Part shown: piece after piece, positions 53,042 to 61,245 of the stretch | How positions within the stretch are numbered: the first letter of the stretch is position 1 | Layout of the letters: each line of letters starts with the position of its first letter | Assembly: GCA_947258435.1 (NCBI GenBank) | Contig: CAMYID010000016.1 | Location: forward strand, 124,001 to 188,000 | Length of the DNA: 64,000 bases | DNA from: an uncultured Alphaproteobacteria bacterium | GTDB taxonomy: Bacteria; Pseudomonadota; Alphaproteobacteria; UBA11222 | Direction: 5' to 3' | Notes under the pieces: model-generated | Told to the model about the DNA's origin: nothing | The model's input: only the letters and a program-made list of their open reading frames with translations | Database searches by the model: none | Position numbers and translations under genes: made by a program

Positions 53042-53908
53042 ATGAAACTGGCCACATTCACCCATCAGGGAAAGACGCGGATCGGCGTTGTCAGCGATAC
53101 CGGAATCATCGATCTGTCGGTCGCCGCGCCTGAGCTTCCCGCGGAAATGAGCGCCTTTCTGGCGGCGGGCGCGGCGGCGATGAAGGCCGCGCGCGCGGCT
53201 GCGGGGCCGCCGATCCCGCTTGCCGACGTGCATCTGGAAGCCCCCGTGATGACACCTTCAAAATTCCTCGCCATCGGCCTGAACTATGCCGACCATATCG
53301 CCGAATCAAAGACCGAAAAGCCTGAAATGCAACTATGGTTCAACAAGCAGGTGAGCTGCGTCAACGCGCCGGACGACCCGATCCACAAGCCGCGCGTGTC
53401 CGATGCCCTCGATTATGAAGGAGAGCTTGGCATGATCATCGGCCGGCGCTGCCGGCATGTGCCGAAAGACCGCGCGCATGAGGTTATCGCGGGCTTCTGC
53501 ATCGTCAATGATGTGAGCGTGCGCGACTGGCAGTTCCACTCCCAGACCATGACGATGGGCAAAAGCTTCGACACGCACGGCCCGGTCGGCCCCTGGCTTG
53601 TCACCCCTGACGAAATCGGCGACCCGCACGCGCTGAATATCCGCACCCTGGTGAATGAGGAGGTGCGGCAGAATTCCAACACCCGTCACCTGGTCTTTAA
53701 CTGCTATGACCAGATCGCCTATCTGTCGCAGGCTTTCACCCTGCTGCCCGGCGACATCATCTCGACCGGCACACCGGGCGGGGTCGGGGTTGCGATGCAA
53801 CCGCCCAATTTCCTCAAGGTGGGGGACAAGGTGCGTATCGAAATCGACGGGATCGGCGCCATTGAACAAGCGGTGATCCGCGAACCGGCCGATACCGAAA
53901 TCATGTGA
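53042..53908 (+). CDS. Fumarylacetoacetate hydrolase (FAH) family protein
   Basis: The 288-residue enzyme has the FAH fold core: KFLAIGLNYADHIAESK, DALDYEGELGMIIGRRCRHVP (metal-binding Glu residues in the DYEGELG region), FCIVNDVSVRDWQFHS, KSFDTHGPVGPWLVTPDEIGDP and GDIISTGTPGGVGVAM. Members cleave C-C bonds or hydrate oxo-acids: acylpyruvases, 2-hydroxyhepta-dienedioate isomerase and oxaloacetate decarboxylase. It starts after AGGGAGGGA. The aldehyde dehydrogenase and acetolactate-synthase-like genes follow on the same strand, so an oxo-acid/aldehyde salvage pathway is plausible. Confidence 0.88.
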   Translation: MKLATFTHQGKTRIGVVSDTGIIDLSVAAPELPAEMSAFLAAGAAAMKAARAAAGPPIPLADVHLEAPVMTPSKFLAIGLNYADHIAESKTEKPEMQLWFNKQVSCVNAPDDPIHKPRVSDALDYEGELGMIIGRRCRHVPKDRAHEVIAGFCIVNDVSVRDWQFHSQTMTMGKSFDTHGPVGPWLVTPDEIGDPHALNIRTLVNEEVRQNSNTRHLVFNCYDQIAYLSQAFTLLPGDIISTGTPGGVGVAMQPPNFLKVGDKVRIEIDGIGAIEQAVIREPADTEIM

Positions 53909-54009
53909 TTGCAACCGCTTTACCCCCTTGTAGCGGAAATCAGCCCTAGCCGGGGGCGGCCTTTTGGTTAACTATGGGGATCGCGGAATAACGGAAGTTG
54001 GAGAGGATT

Positions 54010-55410
54010 ATGAGTACGGGGGAACTGACGGTCACAGCACCCTATGACGGCAGCAGGATTGCGGCAGTGCCAAGATCGGACGCAGCGGCGATTGAGCAGG
54101 CGCTGACCACAGCCCACGGGCTCTACCGCGATCGCGACCGCTGGATTCCGAAAGTCGAACGAATCGCCATCCTGCGCCGCGCCATGACGATCATGAAGGA
54201 ACGGGCAGAGGACCTGGCGCTGCAGGCCGCCCGCGAAGGTGGCAAGCCGCTGGTTGATTCACAGGTTGAAATCGACCGCGCCATCGACGGGATCGAGGTC
54301 TGCATCGAAACCATGCGGACCGAGACAGGCTCGCTCATTCCGATGAACATCAATCCGGCGTCCGCCGGGCATGTCGCCTTCACGCAGCATGAACCCATCG
54401 GCGTGGTTGTCGCGGTCAGCGCTTTCAATCATCCGTTCAACCTGATCGTGCATCAGGTCGCGCCCGCGGTTGCAACCGGCTGCCCGGTGATTGTCAAACC
54501 GGCCAGCGCGACGCCGCTATCCTGTTTTGCATTTATCGAAATTCTGCATGAGGCGGGCTTGCCCAAGGAGTGGGCGCAGGCCATCGTGCCCGAAAACAAT
54601 GACCTGTCGACCAAAATGGTCACCGATCCGCGGGTTGGCTTTTTCTCCTTCATCGGCAGCGGCAAGGTGGGCTGGTCATTGCGCAGCCAACTTGCGCCGG
54701 GCACCCGCTGTGCGCTCGAACATGGCGGGGCAGCACCTGTCATTATCGCAAAAGATGCCGATCTTGAGGCCAATCTGCCCCGGCTTGCCAAGGGCGGGTT
54801 CTATCATGCGGGGCAGGTCTGCGTCTCCGTGCAGCGTATCTTTGCCCATGCAGATATTGCGCAGCAGGTGGCAGAAGGGCTTGCCGCGCTCGGCGACAAA
54901 ATGAAAGTCGGGGATCCCACCTCACCGGATACGGAAGTCGGCCCGATCATCAGCCACGGGGAATGCAACCGGATCGATGACTGGGTTCAGGCGGCGGTTG
55001 CCGGCGGGGCAAAGCTTGTCAGCGGCGGTAAAAAACTGTCTGATTCCTGCTATACGCCGACTGTCCTGCTCGACCCGCCGGAAGACGCCAATGTCTCGAA
55101 GCTTGAAATCTTCGGCCCGGTCATCTGCGTTTATTCCTATACGGATATGGATGCCGCGATCGATCAGGCGAACAGCCTGCCTGTATCGTTCCAGGCTGCG
55201 GTTTTCACCCGCGATATCGACACCGCGATGCGGGTTTATAAACGAATTGACGGCACCGCGATCATGGTCAATGACCATACCGCGTTCCGTGTTGACTGGA
55301 TGCCGTTTGCCGGTGCGCGGGAATCGGGCCACGGGGTCGGCGGCATTCCGTACACCATGCATGAAATGCAGATCGAAAAAATGATGGTTCTGCGTTCAGA
55401 TGAAATTTAA
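54010..55410 (+). CDS. Aldehyde dehydrogenase
   Basis: The 466-residue NAD(P)-dependent enzyme has the nucleophile Cys271 (GGFYHAGQVCVSVQRI), general base Glu237 (CALEHGGAAP) and Asn140 (VSAFNHPFN). The sequence resembles lactaldehyde/phosphonoacetaldehyde-type dehydrogenases. ATG 54010 follows GGAGAGGA and is preferred over a longer frame from 53998. The following acetolactate-synthase-like gene starts 48 bases later. The pair ALDH plus AlsS-like enzyme recurs in proteobacteria; the substrate is not known from sequence. Confidence 0.92.
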   Translation: MSTGELTVTAPYDGSRIAAVPRSDAAAIEQALTTAHGLYRDRDRWIPKVERIAILRRAMTIMKERAEDLALQAAREGGKPLVDSQVEIDRAIDGIEVCIETMRTETGSLIPMNINPASAGHVAFTQHEPIGVVVAVSAFNHPFNLIVHQVAPAVATGCPVIVKPASATPLSCFAFIEILHEAGLPKEWAQAIVPENNDLSTKMVTDPRVGFFSFIGSGKVGWSLRSQLAPGTRCALEHGGAAPVIIAKDADLEANLPRLAKGGFYHAGQVCVSVQRIFAHADIAQQVAEGLAALGDKMKVGDPTSPDTEVGPIISHGECNRIDDWVQAAVAGGAKLVSGGKKLSDSCYTPTVLLDPPEDANVSKLEIFGPVICVYSYTDMDAAIDQANSLPVSFQAAVFTRDIDTAMRVYKRIDGTAIMVNDHTAFRVDWMPFAGARESGHGVGGIPYTMHEMQIEKMMVLRSDEI

Positions 55411-55458
55411 CTACCGCAAGTTCTAGATACGGCTTGGTCGGGGAAGAGGGGAAAAGCG

Positions 55459-57123
55459 ATGAAAGCATCTGATCTGTTTGTAAAATGTCTTGAAGCGGAG
55501 GGGGTTGACAGGATTTTCGGAATCCCGGGCGAGGAAAATGCGGATCTGATGATTTCGCTGATCGACAGCCCAATCAAATTCATCCTGTGCCGCCACGAAC
55601 AGGGCGCCGCCTTCATGGCGGACGCCTATGGCCGGCTGACGGGGAAGGCCGGTGTCTGTCTTGCAACCCTTGGTCCGGGCGCCACCAACCTTGTCACAGG
55701 GCTTGCCGACGCCAATATGGACCGCGCGCCTGTCGTGGCGCTCATCGGTCAGGCCTCGACAACAAGGTTGCACAAGGAAAGCCATCAGAACATGGATTCC
55801 ATCGCCATGTTGCGGCCGCTCAGCAAATGGGCGCAAACCATCCATTCGCCGAAGAATATTCCCGAAGTCGTGCGCAAGGCCTTCAAGATCGCGGAAACCG
55901 AAAAACCCGGCGTGACAGTCATCGAACTGCCCGAAGATCTGGCGGAGGAAGAAACCAGCGGCGCGCCCCTGCCCTTCACCAAGCTGCGCCGGCCCGCCGC
56001 CGATCACAAGGCGATCAGACAGGCGGTCGAACTGATCATGAACGCCAAAAAGCCGATTATCCTGGCTGGCAATGGCGCGGTCCGCAAACGCGCGGCGACA
56101 CAACTTGTCCGGCTTGCCGAAAAAACCGGCATCGGGGTCGTCAATACCTTCATGGGTAAAGGGGCGGTGCCGATGGACAATCCGCACTGCCTGTTCACCA
56201 TGGGGCTTGGCGTCGGCGATTATAACAATCATGCCTTTGCTGATGCGGATGTCATTGTCACCGCCGGCTATGACCTTGTCGAATACAGCCCGGCTGGCTG
56301 GTACAAGCCCGAATCGAATGCGAAAATCATCCATATCGATTTCTCACCCGCCGAAATCGACGATCACTTCCCGGTCGAAGTCGATATCGTGTCCGATCTG
56401 GCCGATGCCTTGTGGCAGATCAATGAAGAAATCGATGCCCGCGCAGGCGACAAGCTGCCGCTATTTGATATTGCCGCCACGCGCGGCAAGCTGCGCAGCA
56501 CCATGGCCGATGATTTCGCCATGGAAAAAGATGACACCGCTTTCCCCGCCAAACCGCAGAAGATCCTGTGGGATGTCCGGCAAGTAATGGGGCCGAACGA
56601 CATTCTGCTGTCCGATGTCGGCGCCCACAAAATGTGGATTTCACGCTATTATCAGGCGGTGGAACCCAATACATGCCTGATTTCCAACGGCTTCTGTTCG
56701 ATGGGTTTTGCGCTGCCCGGCGCGATTGGCGCGAAAATCGCCTGCCCTGACCAGAGAGTGCTGTGCATCAATGGCGATGCCGGTTTTCTGATGAATGTGC
56801 AGGAGCTTGAGACGGCCGTGCGTTACAAGCTCAATGTCGTGGCGATGGTATGGGTCGACGGCGAATATGGCCTGATCAAATGGAAGCAGCAGGACGCATT
56901 CGACGGCAAGCATTCCAAGCTCGATTTCAACAATCCCGATTTTGAGAAACTGGCCGATGCCTTTGGCATGTGGGGCAGGACCCTGACCTCGGCCGACCAG
57001 ATCAAACCCGCGCTTGAGGAAGCCTTCCAGCAGGAAGGTCCCGCGATCATCGCCATTCCCGTGGATTATGCGGAAAACCGCAAACTGACCGCCCGGCTCG
57101 GACAGGTTGCAATTCCGATCTGA
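55459..57123 (+). CDS. Thiamine-diphosphate enzyme, acetolactate-synthase large-subunit-like
   Basis: This is a 554-residue TPP enzyme. The N-terminal domain has the FGIPGEENADLM segment and the catalytic Glu in LCRHEQGAAFMADAYGRLTG; the C-terminal TPP-binding motif is INGDAGFLMNVQELETAVRYKLNVVAMVWVDGEYG. It condenses pyruvate with an acceptor or decarboxylates a 2-oxo acid. It lacks the regulatory-subunit gene of anabolic IlvBN next to it and looks more like catabolic or unusual AlsS-type proteins. It may act on the product of the neighbouring aldehyde dehydrogenase or FAH enzymes. A clear terminator follows 39 bases after the stop. Confidence 0.88.
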   Translation: MKASDLFVKCLEAEGVDRIFGIPGEENADLMISLIDSPIKFILCRHEQGAAFMADAYGRLTGKAGVCLATLGPGATNLVTGLADANMDRAPVVALIGQASTTRLHKESHQNMDSIAMLRPLSKWAQTIHSPKNIPEVVRKAFKIAETEKPGVTVIELPEDLAEEETSGAPLPFTKLRRPAADHKAIRQAVELIMNAKKPIILAGNGAVRKRAATQLVRLAEKTGIGVVNTFMGKGAVPMDNPHCLFTMGLGVGDYNNHAFADADVIVTAGYDLVEYSPAGWYKPESNAKIIHIDFSPAEIDDHFPVEVDIVSDLADALWQINEEIDARAGDKLPLFDIAATRGKLRSTMADDFAMEKDDTAFPAKPQKILWDVRQVMGPNDILLSDVGAHKMWISRYYQAVEPNTCLISNGFCSMGFALPGAIGAKIACPDQRVLCINGDAGFLMNVQELETAVRYKLNVVAMVWVDGEYGLIKWKQQDAFDGKHSKLDFNNPDFEKLADAFGMWGRTLTSADQIKPALEEAFQQEGPAIIAIPVDYAENRKLTARLGQVAIPI

Positions 57124-57161
57124 GCGGAACTCGTAGAATTCCGCAAAACAGAAAAGACAGG

Positions 57162-57190
57162 AAAGGCGGCTTGCCACGGGCCGCCTTTTC
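57162..57190 (+). terminator. Rho-independent terminator after the acetolactate-synthase-like gene
   Basis: AAAGGCGGC pairs with GCCGCCTTT around a nine-base loop and is followed by TCTCTT. Perfect nine-base stem, 39 bases past the stop codon. Confidence 0.85.
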
Positions 57191-57266
57191 TCTTGGTTAC
57201 ACATTGGAATGTGGGTGCGACAGCCGTCGAGACAGACAGGGGAAACCAGATGATCGGGCAGCGATA

Positions 57267-57284
57267 TTGTAACAAATCTGTCAT
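57267..57284 (+). promoter_or_regulatory. Pho-box-like direct repeat upstream of the CHAD gene
   Basis: TTGTAACAAATCTGTCAT is two seven-base units (TTGTAAC, CTGTCAT) separated by four bases, the layout of the PhoB binding site (CTGTCAT-N4-CTGTCAT). The second unit is perfect, the first matches at four of seven. It ends 59 bases before the CHAD start codon. Phosphate-starvation control of polyphosphate-linked genes would make sense; binding is unproven. Confidence 0.4.
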
Positions 57285-57343
57285 ATTATCTGCTTACGGA
57301 ACAGCCGCTTCCCTTTTCACCCTGCCGCTGTTATCAAAGCGAA

Positions 57344-58936
57344 ATGATTGAGGGATATTTCGAAATTCAGAACTGCGCGGCCGCGGAAATAATCGAACAG
57401 ATTTCCACAGCCCTCAGCCCCCGCTATGATGTCGAGCCGCAGACATCCGGCGATGCCGTGGCGGTTACATTCTACGACAGTTTCGACTGGCGCCTGTTTC
57501 GGGCCGGCTATGTCTTGCAGAAAAACGCACCGCCAAGCGGCACCCAGCCCGCCCTGTTGCGGCTGACCCGCCTCACAGGCAGCAAGGCCAGCACCGACCG
57601 GCAGGCAGAACTTCCACCGGGCCACACCCCCGGTTTTGCAGCAGAATTACCCGAAGGACCGCTGGCCGACAGCATTGCGCCGCTGCTTGAGATGCGCACG
57701 CTTCTGCCCTCAAATGAAGGGCACGGTCGACGCGTGGAAATCGCGATCCGCAATGAGGATCAGAAAATCGTCGCCCGGCTGACACTCACGCAGATCGAAC
57801 TGACGTGTGAAGAGGGGCAGACAAGCCTTGCGCAGCTTCACTGCAGACCGATACGCGGTTATCCCAAACCGTTCCGCATGCTGGAAAAAACAATTCGCCG
57901 GCTTGCGGCAGGCGCGGCTTCCGACCGCGGTCTGCTGGCGCGCGGGCTATTTGCCGCAGCAGGACGCGAGATCGGCAGCTATCAGTCCAAACTCGATCTT
58001 GCGCTCGACCCGAAAATGACGGCGCGGCAGGCCTTGCGGCATATTCTGCTCAGGCTGCTTTCGCAGATGCAGGTCAATGCGCCGGGCACATGCGCAGCAA
58101 CCGACAGCGAGTTTTTGCATGATTTCCGGATCGCCGTGCGCCGTTCCCGGTCGGCCATCGGCCAGTTCAAGGCGATCTTTCCGCCTACGGAGCGACAGCA
58201 TTTTTCGCGGGAGTTGCGCTGGCTCGGGCAGATCACAGGCCCGACCCGCGATGCGGATGTCTATCTGCTGGCCTTTGAGGATTATCGCGCCATGCTGCCC
58301 CGGGAACGGCGCGATGACCTTCTGCCGCTGAAGCGTTTCTTGCGGGAGCGGCAGCGGCGCGAGCAGCGCAAGCTGGCCCGCGCATTAAGCAGCAAACGCT
58401 ATGAGAAATTCGTGGCGGACTGGCATGGTTTCCTCACCGATGAGGACACGATCTGGCAGGAAGCCTCCCTGATGCCGATCAGGCAACTTGCGGGCAAACG
58501 CATCTGGCGGCTTTATCGCGATATATTGCGTGACGGCGCGCTTATCACCGCCGCAAGCCCGGATGAAGCGCTGCACGATATTCGTAAAGAGGGTAAGAAG
58601 CTGCGCTATCTGCTGCAGTTTTTTGACCGTCTTTATCCGCAATCGACAACCCGACCGCTCGCCAAAACACTCCGTAACCTGCAGAATATTCTGGGCGATT
58701 TTCAGGATTATCATGTGCAGTCGGTCGCGCTGCGCGGCTTTGCCGATGAGATGGCGGAAAAGAGGAAAGCGCCGTCTGAAACCATCATGGCAATGGGTTT
58801 GCTGATTGAAGTGCTGGCCGGATTGCAGGCGGATGCCCGGGTGCAATTTGATGCGGCTTTTGCCGCCTTTTCCGGCCCGGCAACCGAAAATCGGTTCCGC
58901 AGATTGCGCGGCAAGAAAAAGCGCGGTGCCCCCTGA
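57344..58936 (+). CDS. CHAD domain protein with degenerate N-terminal CYTH-like domain
   Basis: The 530-residue protein has an N-terminal CYTH-like part (VAVTFYDSFDWRLFRAGYVLQ, ending near VEIAIRNEDQKIVARLTLTQIEL) without the full ExExK triphosphate motif, followed from about residue 220 by a CHAD domain of histidine/arginine-rich helices (EFLHDFRIAVRRSRSAIGQFKAIF; GPTRDADVYLLAFEDY; ALHDIRKEGKKLRYLLQFFDRLYPQ). CHAD proteins bind polyphosphate and have been found on polyphosphate granules. The ATG of the ParA gene overlaps its stop, so the two proteins are made together. No strong ribosome site precedes the start. The Pho-box-like site lies just upstream. Confidence 0.88.
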   Translation: MIEGYFEIQNCAAAEIIEQISTALSPRYDVEPQTSGDAVAVTFYDSFDWRLFRAGYVLQKNAPPSGTQPALLRLTRLTGSKASTDRQAELPPGHTPGFAAELPEGPLADSIAPLLEMRTLLPSNEGHGRRVEIAIRNEDQKIVARLTLTQIELTCEEGQTSLAQLHCRPIRGYPKPFRMLEKTIRRLAAGAASDRGLLARGLFAAAGREIGSYQSKLDLALDPKMTARQALRHILLRLLSQMQVNAPGTCAATDSEFLHDFRIAVRRSRSAIGQFKAIFPPTERQHFSRELRWLGQITGPTRDADVYLLAFEDYRAMLPRERRDDLLPLKRFLRERQRREQRKLARALSSKRYEKFVADWHGFLTDEDTIWQEASLMPIRQLAGKRIWRLYRDILRDGALITAASPDEALHDIRKEGKKLRYLLQFFDRLYPQSTTRPLAKTLRNLQNILGDFQDYHVQSVALRGFADEMAEKRKAPSETIMAMGLLIEVLAGLQADARVQFDAAFAAFSGPATENRFRRLRGKKKRGAP

Positions 58937-59700
58937 TGCAGATTATCGCCAGCTACAGTATCAAGGGCGGCGTCGGCAAAACGGCCGCGATTGTCAATCT
59001 CGCCCATGTGGCGGCACAGGCGGGTGCGCGTGTGCTGCTGTGGGATATCGACCCGCAGGGGGCGGCAAGCTTTTATTTCCGGATCAAGCCGCGGGTAAAA
59101 GGCGGATCGCGGCAATTGCTGCGCAAGCGCGATCCCGATCCGGCTATCAAGGGCTCGGATTTCGAGCGGCTTGATATTCTGCCTGCGGATTTTTCCTATC
59201 GCTATTTCGATCTTCAGCTTGAGGAGGCGGGCAAACCGCGCCGCAGGATCGGGCAGATCCTCGACCCGCTGGCCGATCAGTATGATATTGTCCTGCTTGA
59301 CTGCCCACCCAGCATCTCGCTGCTTTCGGAAAGTGTTTTTCGCGCCGCCGATGCCTTGCTTGTACCGGTCATCCCGACACCGCTTTCGGCGCGCACGCTG
59401 GAGCAGCTGGTCACCTTTTCCGGCTCGGCCAAATTCGGCAAGGCGGAGATTTTGCCCTTCTTTTCGCTGGCTGACCGGCGCAAGAAACTGCACCGTGAAG
59501 CGATGAATGAATTGCCCGCGCAATGGCCGGGCCTGTTCCTTGAAACGGTGATTGCCAATTCCAGCATCGTGGAACAGATGGGTATCAGGCGTTCGCCCGT
59601 GTCCGCCTATGCGCCCTCAAGCCCGCCCGCGAAAGCCTATGCGGCGCTGCTGGAGGAAATCATCCTGCGCCTGGCGGCCAAGGCAAAAACTTCAGACTGA
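58936..59700 (+). CDS. ParA/MinD-type ATPase (orphan)
   Basis: The 254-residue ATPase has the deviant Walker A with signature lysine (Lys10 in KGGVGKT, residues 10-16), Walker A' WDIDPQGAAS and Walker B LLDCPPSISLLSE. It lacks an N-terminal DNA-binding domain, and no parB gene or parS-like sites adjoin it, so it is not a plasmid or chromosome partition system. Such orphan ParAs position cargoes (carboxysomes, chemotaxis clusters, PHA granules) on the nucleoid. Translation is coupled to the CHAD gene (TGATG overlap), which points to CHAD, and perhaps polyphosphate granules, as its cargo or adaptor. It overlaps the convergent CYTH gene by nine bases. Confidence 0.9.
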   Translation: MQIIASYSIKGGVGKTAAIVNLAHVAAQAGARVLLWDIDPQGAASFYFRIKPRVKGGSRQLLRKRDPDPAIKGSDFERLDILPADFSYRYFDLQLEEAGKPRRRIGQILDPLADQYDIVLLDCPPSISLLSESVFRAADALLVPVIPTPLSARTLEQLVTFSGSAKFGKAEILPFFSLADRRKKLHREAMNELPAQWPGLFLETVIANSSIVEQMGIRRSPVSAYAPSSPPAKAYAALLEEIILRLAAKAKTSD

Positions 59701-60213
59701 ACGCCAACGCGAATAGGGATTCTGTGCCAGCGCGACATTGGAAAAGCGCTTGTCGCCGGTGATTTCCTCGCCCAGCCAGGGGGGATGTTCGAAAAGCTGG
59801 TCGACCGATGACAGTTCGATTTCGGCGACGACAAGGCCCGCATTCTCCCCCTCAAACACGTCGACTTCCCACAGATTACCGGCAAATTCCACCTCATGGC
59901 GGGTTTTTTCAATCAGGCTGCCCTGCGCGAAATGCTGCAGCAGTAGCCGCGCATCCTCACGCGGCACCTGATATTCATATTCGATGCGGATACGCGCATC
60001 CGCCTGCCGCCCCTTGAGTGTGAGGAATGCCGCCTGATCGGTTTCGCGCAGCCGCACCTCTAACCCGTCGCGCTGCGCGATATAGCCCTGGGTGATCGGA
60101 TAGGCTTTCGCCCCCGCGCGCCAGCCCTCGCCCCGAACGCGGAACTTGCGTTCGATTTCCTGACGCGGGCCGGCACCGCTTTCCCGAACGGCTTTATCGT
60201 GGGGCTGGGACAT
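59692..60213 (-). CDS. CYTH-domain protein (probable inorganic triphosphatase)
   Basis: The 173-residue protein has the CYTH signature Glu19-x-Glu21-x-Lys23 (EIERKFRV), then basic and acidic ligands in GYIAQRDGLEVRLRETDQAAFLTLKG and IRIEYEYQVP. These line a tunnel that holds triphosphate with two metal ions. Close bacterial relatives hydrolyse inorganic triphosphate, a product of polyphosphate breakdown. The active site appears complete, unlike the degenerate one in the CHAD protein. It converges with and slightly overlaps the ParA gene. Confidence 0.9.
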   Translation of the reverse strand: MSQPHDKAVRESGAGPRQEIERKFRVRGEGWRAGAKAYPITQGYIAQRDGLEVRLRETDQAAFLTLKGRQADARIRIEYEYQVPREDARLLLQHFAQGSLIEKTRHEVEFAGNLWEVDVFEGENAGLVVAEIELSSVDQLFEHPPWLGEEITGDKRFSNVALAQNPYSRWRSV

Positions 60214-60261
60214 CTGACAGTTTTCCCTGTTTGATCATGCGCCGCTTATCGCACGGCCAGG

Positions 60262-60681
60262 TTACGATTTACGGGCACGGCGAATTGACTTTTCAATTCC
60301 CCTGGAAAGCTGATAGCGCGCCAGCGCGTCGGCATCCACCCAGCGGCTGGCGACATGTTCCGCGCTCAGCCGGGGTTCGGCCTGCGGATCGTTCAACCGG
60401 CAGCGGTGACTGATCACGAAAACATCGGGCCCGTTGCTGCGATAGCGAACCCAGCGATGCAGCAGACGCCCCTGCCTCACCGCAAGCCCTGTCTCTTCGG
60501 CAATTTCACGCAGCAGGCATTGTTTGGGCGTCTCCCCCGGATCGAGCCGCCCACCGGGCAAGTCCCATCTGCCGCTATGTTTCTGCAACAGCAATATCTG
60601 ATCGCGCCGGACAATCACCCCCTTGAGGGAGACATAGAGCAAACCGTCGTCAAACATGCAAAAGGCGATTCGAATTGTCAC
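60262..60681 (-). CDS. Nudix hydrolase
   Basis: The 139-residue protein carries a perfect Nudix box from Gly44 to Leu66: G44, E50, R58-E59, E62-E63 and G65 in GRLDPGETPKQCLLREIAEETGL. Nudix enzymes cleave nucleoside diphosphates linked to another group (NDP-sugars, dinucleoside or diphosphoinositol polyphosphates, RNA caps). The substrate is unclear. The start may be GTG 60681 or ATG 60657, neither with a strong ribosome site. It lies 48 bases upstream of the CYTH gene in the same direction, extending the phosphate-chain theme. Confidence 0.9.
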   Translation of the reverse strand: MTIRIAFCMFDDGLLYVSLKGVIVRRDQILLLQKHSGRWDLPGGRLDPGETPKQCLLREIAEETGLAVRQGRLLHRWVRYRSNGPDVFVISHRCRLNDPQAEPRLSAEHVASRWVDADALARYQLSRGIEKSIRRARKS

Positions 60682-60736
60682 GCATCGCGGCTATTGTGCC
60701 GTGCCCGACCTGCCATGACCAGCACCCCGGCGCATG

Positions 60737-61090
60737 TTACTTCGCATGCGCCACACAGAAAGGCGTTGTCGGGTCGAGTTCGAGCCGGCCGTCGCTGATC
60801 CGCTTACCGCAATTGACGCAAAACCCGAATTCACCGGCATCCAGTCGTTTGAGCGCCGCGTCAATCTTGGCGATTTCCTGCTGCCGCCGGCGCTGGGTCG
60901 CGCTTGCCATCTCATGCGCCTGAATGGCATCCGCGCGCGACACACGCCCCACCGTTGTCTGATCGAGTTCCGGTGCAGAATGGGGTTCATGATGCAATGC
61001 GATCAGCTGGCTGAGCTCGTCGCGCATGGCAACAAGCCGCGCTTTCCATTGCGTGTCAGTCAAAGCTGGTGCCGAGGATTTTTTCGCCAT
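60737..61090 (-). CDS. DksA/TraR-family zinc-finger protein
   Basis: The 117-residue protein has the family's N-terminal coiled-coil helices and a C-terminal zinc site, but with ligands Cys91, Cys94, Cys112 and His115 (FGFCVNCG, then PFCVAHAK), where the last is usually Cys. DksA relatives enter the RNA polymerase secondary channel and change promoter choice, with ppGpp in DksA itself. This one is short and lacks the clear Asp pair of E. coli DksA, so its effect is unknown. GGGAG precedes ATG 61090. It is divergent from the MFS pair. Confidence 0.87.
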   Translation of the reverse strand: MAKKSSAPALTDTQWKARLVAMRDELSQLIALHHEPHSAPELDQTTVGRVSRADAIQAHEMASATQRRRQQEIAKIDAALKRLDAGEFGFCVNCGKRISDGRLELDPTTPFCVAHAK

Positions 61091-61245
61091 GGCGCACTCC
61101 CGAACAAATTTGCTTTTTTCAGATGAAGGTTTTCTGACCGTGCCAGCATATCGGGCATCCCGCCGGCGTGCCAGCGCGACTTTGTCGCGCCGCCACGGTC
61201 TTCACGCTAACAGTTCTGCTCACATCGGGGTATAAGCTCAAAATC

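Noticed and set aside
55459-57123. Sulfoacetaldehyde acetyltransferase (Xsc) reading of the TPP enzyme
   Set aside because: The window has taurine-type genes, but the protein is shorter than Xsc and its FGIPGEENAD and INGDAGF segments look acetolactate-synthase-like. No phosphotransacetylase gene is adjacent.
57250-57351. A 33-codon frame with AGGGGAAACC before it, overlapping the CHAD start
   Set aside because: It contains the Pho-box-like repeat and has no recognisable sequence or clean hydrophobic span. I prefer the regulatory reading but cannot exclude a leader peptide.
58936-59700. Plasmid or chromosome partition ParA
   Set aside because: No ParB gene, parS-like repeats or replication gene is near, and the gene is coupled to CHAD instead.
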